In this document: one piece after another, positions 24,254-32,306 of the stretch
How positions within the stretch are numbered: the stretch's first letter is position 1
Layout: each line of letters begins with the position of its first letter
From: PALSA-607 sp963737705
Lineage (GTDB): Bacteria > Actinomycetota > Actinomycetes > Acidothermales > Acidothermaceae
Direction of reading: 5' to 3'
Assembly: GCA_963737705.1 (NCBI GenBank)
Contig: CAVTTP010000006.1
Span: forward strand, 744,001-808,000
Length of the DNA: 64,000 nucleotides
Program-made: the position numbers and the translations under genes
Notes under the pieces: generated by a model
Database searches by the model: none
Told to the model about the DNA's origin: nothing
Seen by the model: only the letters and a program-made list of their open reading frames with translations

Positions 24254-24994
24254 GTGAGGGCATGGCGTGAGCTCGTCGACGATGCGACCGACCGGTTAGG
24301 CCTGGTCTCGCCCGCGCTGGTGCGCCATTGGCGAGCCGAACTCGACGAGGTCGAACGACGGGTCGCGCTCCTCGAATACGCCGCGCCCGTCGACTCGGCC
24401 GACGATGGCCTGCACGCGTTGGTCGTGCTCGCAACTGCTCGCCTTGCCGACTCCTGGGATCCCGCGCAGCTCATCGACGCAGCGACCGCGGTCGAGCTCG
24501 CCCACCGCGCGTCGCAGCATCATCGCCGCGTCATCGATCAGGCAGTCGATGCGACCAGAGGGCGGGACGGCGAGAGGTGCCCGAACGCACGCGTCGTTCT
24601 CGACGGCGATTGGTCGATCACCCAAGCAGCGGTGCTGGTTGCGGGCATCGGGCCGGCCGCTTACCGGTGCCTTGTCCGCGGTTACGGTTCGACCCAGGTC
24701 GGTCAGATCTTTGGGGACGCCGAACCGCTGGCGCTCATGAAAGCTGCGGTCGAACTCGCTGCACTTGTAACGGACCTGCCCGAAGATGCGGCGCCCGGTC
24801 TCTGGGCGGTGGCGACCGGCGCGCGGCCGATGTCGGTGCCCGCCGCCGTTGTGGCGTGGGCGGTCAACTCCTACGTCGCCGATGGCACGATGAACGCCCG
24901 CAACGTTGCCGCGCGTGATCGCCGACCGCCACCAATCGACGTCCAGCTGCCCTCGAGATCGAGCACGACGAGCCCGGCGGTCGGCAGGTCATAG
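24254..24994 (+). CDS. Degenerate polyprenyl-synthetase-like protein lacking Asp-rich motifs
   Basis: 246 residues from the GTG at 24254, chosen because GGAGGTG lies five bases before it. It aligns by eye with all-helical trans-isoprenyl diphosphate synthases: VDSADDGLHALVVLATARLA, LIDAATAVELAHRASQHHRR, VIDQAVDATRGRDGERCPNA, VVLDGDWSITQAAVLVAGIG and VGQIFGD. Where active enzymes have HDDVIDxAxxRRG it reads HHRRVIDQAVDATRG, so the first DDxxD motif is lost. The second Asp-rich motif and the C-terminal third are absent. The last 40 residues are antisense to the convergent phosphatase gene. It therefore looks like a truncated or regulatory pseudoenzyme. It is divergent from the UbiE-like gene, as is usual for menaquinone polyprenyl synthases. 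Confidence 0.65.
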   Translation: MRAWRELVDDATDRLGLVSPALVRHWRAELDEVERRVALLEYAAPVDSADDGLHALVVLATARLADSWDPAQLIDAATAVELAHRASQHHRRVIDQAVDATRGRDGERCPNARVVLDGDWSITQAAVLVAGIGPAAYRCLVRGYGSTQVGQIFGDAEPLALMKAAVELAALVTDLPEDAAPGLWAVATGARPMSVPAAVVAWAVNSYVADGTMNARNVAARDRRPPPIDVQLPSRSSTTSPAVGRS

Positions 24995-25434
24995 AGCAGC
25001 CGCGGCGGTAGCTGGTCATCGCCGGGGCGATCGTCGTGCGTGCCATCGCCGCCGAGGAGTACGAGCGCGAGCTGGTGCAGGCCGGGGTTGTGGCCGCACA
25101 GCAACACGGTCGAGGTGTCGGCGGGCACCTTGCGTAGCGACTTCAACAATCGAGCCGGGTCGGCGAGGTACAACTTGCTGTCGAGCTTCAGTGGTGCGGC
25201 AGCGACGGCCGGTTCGGCTTGCGCGACCAGCTCGACGGTCTCGCGCGTTCGGGTCGACGTCGAGCAGAGCACGAGATCGAGCGGCTGTCCGTCGAGCTGC
25301 TCAGCAATGCTGCGAGCGACTTCGGGGAGGACCGCTTCGCCGCGAGGTGCGAGTGGCCGCTCGTGGTCTCCGCCGCTTGGCGTGGGCGGATGGGTCGCCG
25401 CTTTCGCGTGCCGCAGGATGAAGAGCCGATGCAT
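24871..25434 (-). CDS. SixA-like histidine phosphatase
   Basis: 187 residues from the ATG at 25434 (MHRLFILRHAKAATHPPTPS). RHG-type motif LFILRHAKA, then ERPLAPRGEAVLPEVA, second Arg in LDLVLCSTSTRTRETVELV, and second His in STVLLCGHNPGLHQLALVLL. This is the SixA branch of the histidine phosphatase superfamily; in E. coli SixA acts on phosphohistidine proteins. Its C-terminal 124 bases overlap the end of the polyprenyl-synthetase-like gene on the other strand. Confidence 0.85.
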   Translation of the reverse strand: MHRLFILRHAKAATHPPTPSGGDHERPLAPRGEAVLPEVARSIAEQLDGQPLDLVLCSTSTRTRETVELVAQAEPAVAAAPLKLDSKLYLADPARLLKSLRKVPADTSTVLLCGHNPGLHQLALVLLGGDGTHDDRPGDDQLPPRLLYDLPTAGLVVLDLEGSWTSIGGGRRSRAATLRAFIVPSAT

Positions 25435-25786
25435 CACCACAGTGTCGTCGGTGCGCGCATCTGGTGCTAGCTGCGTGGGTGCCACTGATGGCCGTTCAGT
25501 TCGGCGTGCGCGTCGCCGATGAATAATCGCTGCCCGGATCGGGAGCCCGTGTCCCCGGGCCTCACCTACAGCCGTCGCGGAAGGATCGGTTCGCCGAAGC
25601 CGCGCCGAGCTTCTCGCCGAGAGGCGACCAGCTCCTGATTCGGGCAGCACCATCGCTCATTAGGTCGCGCCGCCGTTCGAGCTACTCGCGATCGGGCACA
25701 ACGACTGCGGACTATTGCGCCGTCTGGCGTAACCAAAACGCGCACTTGGCCGAACTCCCCGGCTAGGGGAGGTCGACATTCCATAC
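25435..25786. other. Intergenic region, no gene seen
   Basis: 352 bases between the SixA-like gene and the GGDEF-EAL gene, which are divergent, so both promoters should be here. No reading frame with protein-like composition and no RNA family recognised. GGGGAGG at about 25766 is a possible but distant ribosome binding site for the ATG at 25787. Confidence 0.45.
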
Positions 25787-27811
25787 ATGCGAAGCGTGCG
25801 CCAGGACCGCCGCCAGGCGGAGCCCGCTACGCACACTTCCGGCCGCAAGCGCGCCGTCCCCCTGTTTGCGATTTATGCTGCCGCGTCGCTGGTTCCGGTT
25901 GTCGCGCTCGGCGCGGTTCTCGCTATTACTTACCGCACCGACACGAATAACAGCGCGATGGCCGAAGCACGCAGCCAGGCTTCATTGCTCGCTGACGACA
26001 TCGTCGGACCCACGCTTGGCAGCACGCCGCTTGAAGGATCGATCCCCGCGTCCGCTGCGACCGCAATCGCGGCGGCCTTTAGTCGCGCTTCCGGTGAAGA
26101 CCGACTGCTGCGGCTGCGGGTGCGAGACATGAGTGGCGACGTCGTGTGGTCCGACGACGGTAGTGGACACACCGATGCAGATGCCGATGACGACGAGGCG
26201 CTCGACGCGACCCACGGTGAGGTCGTGAGCGCCCTCAGCAGACTGAATACCGATGCCAACGACAAGGGACCAATCGGCCCGCGGGTGGTCGAGATCTACC
26301 AGCCGATTCTTGTCGGTTCTGCTCGTACGCAGGTCGGTGTGCTCGAGATGTACCTGCCCTACGCGCCGATCCAGGAGGACGTCACCGCCGGCCTGCATCA
26401 GATGTACGCGTTACTGGCCGCCGGGTTGCTCGCGCTGTGGATCGTTCTGGGTGCGATCTCCGCGTCGACCACGCGACGGTTGCGCAAGCGCGCCGAACGA
26501 CTTCAGTACATCGCTCACCACCACGTGCCGTCGGGCATGTTGAACGTTGAAGGCTTCTCCGACGCATTGCAGAAGCGCCGCGACGCCGCTGCCGCGGGAG
26601 ATCCGGCGGCGACTCCGTCGGTGGCGCTGGTCGACGTCGCTCGCTTCCGGGAGATCAACGAGGCGTTGGGGCGCGCGCGCGGCGATGAGGTTCTCCTTGA
26701 GCTTGGACGCCGATTGGCTGAGGCGGTGGGCACCGACGCCGTTGTTGCGCGCTTGGGTGGTGACGAGTTCGCGCTCGCCAGTTTCACCACGCGTGACGTT
26801 GATCTGCGCGCCTGGGCGTTGCGGTTGCAGGCAGCGGCCGCAGAACCGGTTCTTGCTGATGGTGTTCCGGTTCTTGTGGAGGTCGCCATCGGTTACTACC
26901 GAGCCGTCGCAGGCGAGTCCGTCGATGAGTTGCTGGTCCGCGTCGACGCTGCCCTCGGACGCGCGAAGGCGTCCGTCGACAAGTGCGCGGGGTACGTCGA
27001 TCGCCCTGACCTTGCTGCCTCCAACGTTGCGCTGCTGCCTCGATTCCACCGCGCCATCTCGGCCGGCGAACTCGAGCTGCACTACCAGCCGAAGACGTTG
27101 CTCTCCGACGGCAGCGTTGTCGCCGTCGAGGCGTTGGTCCGGTGGAACCTCGATGGCGAGTTGCTGCCGCCCGGTGTGTTCCTGCCGTCGATCGAGCAGA
27201 CCGCGATGATCCACCCGCTGACCGACTGGGTGGCACGAACCGCGCTTGCCGAACTCAGTTCCTGGGGTGAGGCCGCGGCCGGCCTCGAAGTCGCCATCAA
27301 CGTTTCGGCGCGCAACCTCTCTGACCCCGGTTTCGCGGCGCGTTTGCTCGCGATTGTGGCGGAGTCAGGGGTGGCACCACACCGTCTGATCGTCGAGATC
27401 ACCGAGACAGCGCTGTTCGTCGACCCGGACGCCGCCCGAGTATCGCTGGGCACTTTGCACGACGCCGGGATCGTGCTGTCGATTGATGACTTCGGTCAGG
27501 GACAGACCTCCTTGGCGTACCTCGCCGCTTTGCCGGTTGACGAACTCAAGATCGACCGCGCGTTCGTGTCGCGGGTCGTTGCCGATCCGACGCACGCTGC
27601 GATCGTGCGCTCGATCATCCAACTCGGCCACACGTTGGGGCTTCGGGTCGTTGCCGAAGGTATCGAGCGCGATTCCGAGTACGCCCGCCTCTTGGCGCTT
27701 GGCGCCGACATTGCGCAGGGTTACCTGATCGCGCGGCCGATGTCGGCCGCTGCTTTCGTAGACTGGCTTGCCGCACGGGTACCGACGGGATCGCACGCAG
27801 CGGCATCCTGA
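25787..27811 (+). CDS. Membrane GGDEF-EAL cyclic-di-GMP protein
   Basis: 674 residues. One membrane helix near the N-terminus (LFAIYAAASLVPVVALGAVL), an extracytoplasmic sensor-like region (residues about 50-205), a second helix (LLAAGLLALWIVLGAISAST), then GGDEF (about 250-410) and EAL (about 415-665). The GGDEF signature is intact (VARLGGDEFALAS), although the upstream substrate motif is FREINEALGRARGDEVL. EAL is intact (AVEALVRWN), with NVSARNL, EITETAL, IDDFGQGQTSLAYL and KIDRAFV, so the phosphodiesterase residues are present. Either or both activities are possible. No cognate regulator is adjacent; the amidohydrolase follows 39 bases later. Confidence 0.92.
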   Translation: MRSVRQDRRQAEPATHTSGRKRAVPLFAIYAAASLVPVVALGAVLAITYRTDTNNSAMAEARSQASLLADDIVGPTLGSTPLEGSIPASAATAIAAAFSRASGEDRLLRLRVRDMSGDVVWSDDGSGHTDADADDDEALDATHGEVVSALSRLNTDANDKGPIGPRVVEIYQPILVGSARTQVGVLEMYLPYAPIQEDVTAGLHQMYALLAAGLLALWIVLGAISASTTRRLRKRAERLQYIAHHHVPSGMLNVEGFSDALQKRRDAAAAGDPAATPSVALVDVARFREINEALGRARGDEVLLELGRRLAEAVGTDAVVARLGGDEFALASFTTRDVDLRAWALRLQAAAAEPVLADGVPVLVEVAIGYYRAVAGESVDELLVRVDAALGRAKASVDKCAGYVDRPDLAASNVALLPRFHRAISAGELELHYQPKTLLSDGSVVAVEALVRWNLDGELLPPGVFLPSIEQTAMIHPLTDWVARTALAELSSWGEAAAGLEVAINVSARNLSDPGFAARLLAIVAESGVAPHRLIVEITETALFVDPDAARVSLGTLHDAGIVLSIDDFGQGQTSLAYLAALPVDELKIDRAFVSRVVADPTHAAIVRSIIQLGHTLGLRVVAEGIERDSEYARLLALGADIAQGYLIARPMSAAAFVDWLAARVPTGSHAAAS

Positions 27812-27850
27812 CTCTCATCGCGTTGCGCGCCTGCCGGAGGTAGCGACCAA

Positions 27851-28699
27851 ATGACGCCGGCGCGGGTGATCGACTCACACATCCATCTCTGGGACCCGAC
27901 CGTGCTGCGGTATCCGTGGCTCGACGGGGTCGAGGAGTTAGCGCGTCCGTTCTTGCCTGCCGACTTGCATGCCAGCGGAGGGCCGCCGGAATGGGTCATG
28001 GTGCAGGCCGGCGCGCAGCCTGAACTCGCGGAACTGGACTGGGTCGCCAGCCTCGCGTCGTCCGACCCTGCTCTCGTCGGCATGGTCGTACACGCGCCCG
28101 TCGAGGTCGGGCACGCCGTCCGCGATCTCGTCGAGCAGTTGGCCGCGACACCCTTGGCGGTTGGTGTGCGGCGGCTAATCCAAGACGAGGGTATGGGTTT
28201 TGCGTTGACGCCGTTGTTCGTTGACGGCGTGCGTGTCGTGGGTGAGGTCGGTCTGCCGTTCGACATCTGCGTGCGTGCCTTGGAGCGCGCTGACGTCGCG
28301 CCGCTAGTCGATGCGTGCCCGGACGTGAGCTTCGTTCTCGATCATCTCGGCAAGCCCGCAATAGCGGACGGCGAGTGGGAGCCGTGGCGTAGCCAGCTCG
28401 CCGAACTTGCGCAACGGCCGAACCTGGTCTGCAAGCTTTCCGGTTCGACAACCGAAGCTGGTCGGGAGTGGCGCGAGTCCGCCGTCCGGCCCTATTTGTT
28501 GCACGCGCTGGAGAGCTTCGGACCGCGGCGCTGCATGTTCGGCAGCGACTGGCCGGTGGCGTCGGTGACGACCGAGTATCAGCGCTGGTTCGACGTGGTG
28601 AGCGATGCGGTCAGCGGTTGCTCGCAGGCAGAGGTCGACGCCGTATTCGCCGGAACCGCTGCGCAGGTCTACGGGCTGGGCCCCACAACCCACCGATGA
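27851..28699 (+). CDS. Amidohydrolase, probable L-fuconolactonase-type lactonase
   Basis: 282 residues of the amidohydrolase_2 family (TIM barrel). N-terminal metal-binding motif IDSHIHLWDP, then VDACPDVSFVLDHLGKPAIA (His-containing), LVCKLSG, and the C-terminal RCMFGSDWPVAS with the catalytic Asp. This set matches sugar lactonases such as L-fucono-1,5-lactonase and L-rhamnono-gamma-lactonase relatives. GGAGG lies nine bases before the ATG. The neighbours (SDR, FAH-type hydrolase, aldo/keto reductase) supply other steps of the same oxidative pathway, so hydrolysis of L-fucono- or L-rhamnonolactone is the best inference. The stop codon lies within a half-copy of the palindromic repeat. Confidence 0.8.
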   Translation: MTPARVIDSHIHLWDPTVLRYPWLDGVEELARPFLPADLHASGGPPEWVMVQAGAQPELAELDWVASLASSDPALVGMVVHAPVEVGHAVRDLVEQLAATPLAVGVRRLIQDEGMGFALTPLFVDGVRVVGEVGLPFDICVRALERADVAPLVDACPDVSFVLDHLGKPAIADGEWEPWRSQLAELAQRPNLVCKLSGSTTEAGREWRESAVRPYLLHALESFGPRRCMFGSDWPVASVTTEYQRWFDVVSDAVSGCSQAEVDAVFAGTAAQVYGLGPTTHR

Positions 28700-28810
28700 T
28701 CATGCCGCCCCAGAACCCACCGATGATCATGGGGCCCAGAACCCACCGATGATCATGGGGAAAAGGGGGAGTTGTAGGCCTCGGAGACCCCCATTTGCCC
28801 ATGATCATCG
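28694..28810. repeat. Palindromic element copy C with two extra half-units
   Basis: A full 64-bp element at 28747-28810 with imperfect arms (CGATGATCATGGGG at the left, mirrored at the right), preceded by two extra left tips starting at 28694 and 28721. The tips are spaced 27 and 26 bases apart, as short direct repeats containing CCCAGAACCCACCGATGATCATG. The first half-unit supplies the last codons and stop of the amidohydrolase gene. Located between convergent genes. Confidence 0.85.
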
Positions 28811-28836
28811 GCGGAAGGTCGGGGCGGAAGGTCGGC

Positions 28837-29598
28837 CTACGTAGCTGGTGGAGCGGGTAAGCGCAGGCCGTACATGCCGCCGTCGACGGACAGCGCGGTG
28901 CCCGTCGTCGATGCCGCAGCAGGCGACGCGAGATAGACGATCGCCTGCGCGATTTCGTCGGCACTGACGAGGCGCCCGAGCGGCTGGCGTGCTTCGAGTG
29001 CGGCGCGTTCGGCCACCGGATCGTCCGCGGCATCGAGCAGTCGCCCGACCCAGGGAGTGTCCGCAGTGCCCGGGTTCACGCAGTTGACGCGAATCCCTTC
29101 GCGCACGTGGTCGGCTGCCATCGCGAGAGTCAGTGCCTGCACGGCGCCCTTGCTCGCCGAGTACAGCGCGCGGGCCGGCAATCCGGCCCATCCCGCGACT
29201 GATCCGGTGTTGACGATGGCCGGGTGTGACGAGCCGCGCAGGTACGGCAGTGCCGCCCGGCTGACCCGAACCATGCCCACGACGTTGACGTCGAGCACGT
29301 GGTGCCACTCCGCGTCATCGTTGGCAGTCACGTCGCCACGGGCGCCGATGCCGGCGTTGTTGATGACGATGTCGATGCCGCCGAAACGGAAGACGACGGC
29401 TTCGATCGCGGCCTTGACCGAATCGTCGTCGGTGACGTCGGCTCGGACGCCGAACAGGTGACCGTCGAGATCGTCGATGGCCACGTCGAGGCACGCGACC
29501 TTCGCACCTCGCTGCGCGAGCAGCCGTGCAGTCGCCAGTCCGATCCCCGACGCACCTCCTGTCACGACGGCGACCAGGCCGTCGAAGTCGGTCGTCAT
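28837..29598 (-). CDS. SDR dehydrogenase, probable 2-keto-3-deoxy-sugar-acid dehydrogenase
   Basis: About 253 residues, classical short-chain dehydrogenase: VAVVTGGASGIGLATARLLA (NAD-binding Gly motif), Asp after beta2 (CLDVAIDD, indicating NAD+), NNAGIG, and the catalytic Ser-Tyr-Lys as TGSVAG and YSASKGA. I prefer the ATG at 29598, which has GAGGAG before it; an ATG at 29625 overlaps the preceding stop. Last gene of the GntR/AKR/FAH/SDR operon. By context it would oxidise 2-keto-3-deoxy-L-fuconate or -rhamnonate to the 2,4-diketo acid. Confidence 0.85.
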   Translation of the reverse strand: MTTDFDGLVAVVTGGASGIGLATARLLAQRGAKVACLDVAIDDLDGHLFGVRADVTDDDSVKAAIEAVVFRFGGIDIVINNAGIGARGDVTANDDAEWHHVLDVNVVGMVRVSRAALPYLRGSSHPAIVNTGSVAGWAGLPARALYSASKGAVQALTLAMAADHVREGIRVNCVNPGTADTPWVGRLLDAADDPVAERAALEARQPLGRLVSADEIAQAIVYLASPAAASTTGTALSVDGGMYGLRLPAPPAT

Positions 29599-29621
29599 CC
29601 CGCTCTCCTCATCCATCGTCG

Positions 29622-30488
29622 TCATGCTTGTCCGAGCACCTGGCGCTGGCGTCCGAGTCCGTCAACCTCCAACTCGAGCACGTCGCCTGCACGCAGGAAC
29701 GGCTTGGGCTCGGGCTGGCCGAGTGCGACGCCCGCGGGTGTTCCGGTGTTGATGACGTCACCGGGGCGCAACACCATGAACTGGCTGATGTAGCGCACGA
29801 CCTCGAGGACACCGAAAATCATGTTCGTGGTGTTGCCGTTTTGCTTCAGCTCACCGTTCACCCAAAGCCGCAGACCGAGTGCTTGCGGGTCGGCGATCTC
29901 GTCGGCCGGTACGAACCACGGGCCGAGCGGGTTGAACGTCTCGCAGCTCTTGCCCTTGTCCCACTGACCGCCACGTTCGATTTGGAACTCCCGCTCCGAG
30001 ACATCGTTGGAGATCGCGTATCCGGCGATGCACGCGAGGGCCTCGGCGTCGCTGCCCAGGTAGCGCCCGGTGTGGCCGATGACGACGGCGAGTTCGACTT
30101 CCCAATCCGTCTTCACTGAGAGGCGCGGCACCAGTACCTCGTCATCAGGCCCGATCACCGTCGACGGATCCTTCATGAACAGGATCGGTTCGACCGGTGC
30201 CGCGGCGTGCGTCTCCTCGGCGTGGTCGCGGTAATTCAAGCCGACGCACACGACCTTGCCTGGTCGTGCGATGGGCGGTCCGTAGCGCAGACCGAGCGAT
30301 TCGACGGCGTCGGTTGCGCGCAGCTGACCGTCGGCGAGCGCAGCACGCACTCTCGCAACGCCATCGCCGTCGAGGAACGCGCCGTCGATGTCAGGCGTAA
30401 GGGCCTCGATACTTGACGCGACTCCGTCGACGATGGCGAACGGACGCTCGTGGCCGGCCTCTCCGAGACGGGCAAGGGCAAAGGTCAT
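29622..30488 (-). CDS. FAH-family hydrolase, probable 2,4-diketo-3-deoxy-L-fuconate hydrolase
   Basis: 288 residues. FAH-type C-terminal domain: VVCVGLNYRDHAEETHAAAP, LFMKDPSTVIGP, the metal-binding acidic set beginning DWEVELAVVIG, SNDVSEREFQIERGGQWDKG KSCETFNPLGPW, and VINTGTPAGVALG. This subgroup includes hydrolases that cleave 2,4-diketo-3-deoxy sugar acids to pyruvate and L-lactate. A LutABC lactate-utilisation operon lies 2 kb away, which fits. Start and stop overlap by 4 bases with both neighbours, showing tight coupling. Confidence 0.85.
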   Translation of the reverse strand: MTFALARLGEAGHERPFAIVDGVASSIEALTPDIDGAFLDGDGVARVRAALADGQLRATDAVESLGLRYGPPIARPGKVVCVGLNYRDHAEETHAAAPVEPILFMKDPSTVIGPDDEVLVPRLSVKTDWEVELAVVIGHTGRYLGSDAEALACIAGYAISNDVSEREFQIERGGQWDKGKSCETFNPLGPWFVPADEIADPQALGLRLWVNGELKQNGNTTNMIFGVLEVVRYISQFMVLRPGDVINTGTPAGVALGQPEPKPFLRAGDVLELEVDGLGRQRQVLGQA

Positions 30489-31522
30489 GAATCTGCGCTC
30501 ACTGGTTTCTGTGATGTGGGGTGTGATGGTGCGGGGTGTGATGGGACGGGCACGGGTGTGCCCGGTCGAAGCAACCCAGCAGTGAGCAGGTCAGCCCACA
30601 GCTGTTCAGGAATCGGTGTCTCGATGAAACGTGAGTTCTGTTCAATCTCTTGCGGACTGCGTGCGCCGACGAGCACCGTCGTGATCGCCGGGTGTGCCAG
30701 TGGGAATTGCAGGGCCGCGGCTGCAATCGCAACGCCATGGCGCGAGCACACTTCGTCGATCCGCAGTGCCTTCGCCAGCACCTCCGCAGCCGCTGGCTCG
30801 TAGTTGAACGTCGCGTTGTGATGGGGGTTCGCAAGTAGCCCGCTGTTGAAGACGCCACCGATCACGACCGATGTGCCGCGCTCGAGGCACGCCGGAAGCA
30901 GATCGTCGAGTGCTCCCTGCTCAAGCAACGTGTACCGACCTGCGAGCAACACGACGTCCATGTCGGTCTCGTGAACGAATCGCGTCAACATCGCGGTCTG
31001 GTTCATGCCTGCACCCACCGACCGCACGACGCCGTCGTCGCGCAGTGCCGCCAATGCAGGCCACGCTTCGTCGATCGCCTGCTGCCAGTGGTCGTCCGGG
31101 TCATGCAGGAACAAGATGTCGACCTTGTCGACGCCCAGGCGCGCGAGACTCGCGTCGAAGGAGCGGCGGATGCCATCACGGCTGAAGTCGAACACCCGAC
31201 GGACACCGGCCTCGTCGACGAACCCGGCCGATTCAGGGGTTCCGGACGAGGCGGACTCAATGAGCCGCCCGACCTTGGTCGACAAAACCCACTCGTCGCT
31301 GGGCTTGCGAGCCAGGAACGCGCCTACCCGGTGCTCCGACAAGCCGGCGCCATAGTGTGGCGCGGTGTCGAAATACCGCTGCCCGGCCGCCCATGCCTGC
31401 GCCATGCATTCGCGCGCTTGCTCTTCGCTGACCGACTCGAAGAGGCCGGCGATCGGCGCACCACCGAAACCGTAGCGACCGACCTGCAAACCACCACGGC
31501 CCAGCGCGGTCTGGCTCGTCAC
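30485..31522 (-). CDS. Aldo/keto reductase, probable L-fucose dehydrogenase type
   Basis: 345 residues, AKR barrel: RYFDTAPHYGAGLSEHRVG (catalytic Asp/Tyr), WVLSTKVGRLIES (Lys), DILFLHDPDDHW (His), FNSGLLANP. This is the subgroup annotated as D-threo-aldose/L-fucose/pyridoxal dehydrogenases, which oxidise sugars to lactones. In context it would make the lactone hydrolysed by the amidohydrolase. The C-terminal tail PVPVPSHPAPSHPTSQ is a short repeat with no family counterpart that I know. Coupled by 4-base overlaps to the GntR regulator upstream and the FAH hydrolase downstream. Confidence 0.85.
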   Translation of the reverse strand: MTSQTALGRGGLQVGRYGFGGAPIAGLFESVSEEQARECMAQAWAAGQRYFDTAPHYGAGLSEHRVGAFLARKPSDEWVLSTKVGRLIESASSGTPESAGFVDEAGVRRVFDFSRDGIRRSFDASLARLGVDKVDILFLHDPDDHWQQAIDEAWPALAALRDDGVVRSVGAGMNQTAMLTRFVHETDMDVVLLAGRYTLLEQGALDDLLPACLERGTSVVIGGVFNSGLLANPHHNATFNYEPAAAEVLAKALRIDEVCSRHGVAIAAAALQFPLAHPAITTVLVGARSPQEIEQNSRFIETPIPEQLWADLLTAGLLRPGTPVPVPSHPAPSHPTSQKPVSADS

Positions 31523-32232
31523 GACGACGACCCTAGACCTGTCGCGCGGTAGAAGCCTTCGATGTGTTTCGTGACCGCGGCAGCTGCGCCAGCACCGTTG
31601 TTGGCGCGAACCGCAGCCAGGATCCGCCGATGCTCCCGTCGCAGCTTGCGGGTCATCGACGGCCAGTCGGTCAGCGCGGGAACAGCGGCCAACACGTAGC
31701 CCTGGATTGATTCGCGCAGGGATGCCATGACGGCGGCGACGACAACATTGCCTGCCTGCCGAGTCATCTCCACGTGGAACTCGGCATCGAGTCGGTGAAA
31801 ATCCTCGGGGGTCAGCGTCGCGTCGTCCATCTCGTCGAGAAGCGCTTCGGCCTTCTCGTACTGCCCGTGATCAGGCGAGGCAGCGGCGACGCGCACCGCC
31901 CATGACTCGAGCAGTACCCGGGTCGCCACGATGTCGGCGATCAGCAGGTGACTGGTGGCGAGATGCAATCGCAATGCCGCAGTGAGAGCGAGGCTCGGGT
32001 CGGCCACGATCACCGCGCCTGCGTCGGCACCGGATCCAACAGCCGTGCGAACGATCCCCATTGCCTCGAGCACCCGCATGGCCTCACGCACTGATGCACG
32101 ACTCACCCCGAACTGTTCCGCGATGCCGCGCTCTCCGGGCAATCTCTCGCCGAGGGAGATGCGCCCGTCGACGAGGTCGGCCTCGATCCGGCGCACCACC
32201 AGCTCGTGGGTGCGCTCGCGCTGGGCCGCCAT
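31519..32232 (-). CDS. GntR/FadR-family transcriptional regulator
   Basis: About 237 residues from the ATG at 32232 (MAAQRERTHELVVRRIEADL). An ATG at 32262 is also in frame but lies in the operator palindrome, so I reject it. Winged helix: GERLPGERGIAEQFGVSRAS VREAMRVLEAMGIV. C-terminal FCD-type all-helical ligand domain from residue about 80: VATRVLLESWAVRVA, FHRLDAEFHVEMTRQAG, and TKHIEGFY with the metal-coordinating His. It lies divergently from lutA with a perfect FadR-type operator between, so it probably controls both its own sugar-acid operon and lutABC. The inducer could be the sugar acid or lactate. Confidence 0.88.
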   Translation of the reverse strand: MAAQRERTHELVVRRIEADLVDGRISLGERLPGERGIAEQFGVSRASVREAMRVLEAMGIVRTAVGSGADAGAVIVADPSLALTAALRLHLATSHLLIADIVATRVLLESWAVRVAAASPDHGQYEKAEALLDEMDDATLTPEDFHRLDAEFHVEMTRQAGNVVVAAVMASLRESIQGYVLAAVPALTDWPSMTRKLRREHRRILAAVRANNGAGAAAAVTKHIEGFYRATGLGSSS

Positions 32233-32246
32233 GCGGGCAAGACTAG

Positions 32247-32261
32247 TGTGGTCTGACCACA
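32247..32261. promoter_or_regulatory. FadR/GntR-type operator
   Basis: TGTGGTCTGACCACA, a perfect 15-base palindrome about a central T, matching the FadR-subfamily pattern TNGTNNNACNA. It lies 15 bases upstream of the regulator start (32232) and 46 upstream of lutA (32307), so one site can govern both divergent operons. Confidence 0.8.
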
Positions 32262-32306
32262 TGCGCTAGCGTCATGTTTTGCGGTTGACGAGACCCTTGG
32301 AGCGGC

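Noticed and set aside
26411..27214. 267-codon minus-strand open frame
   Set aside because: Antisense to the GGDEF domain, whose motifs are intact on the plus strand.
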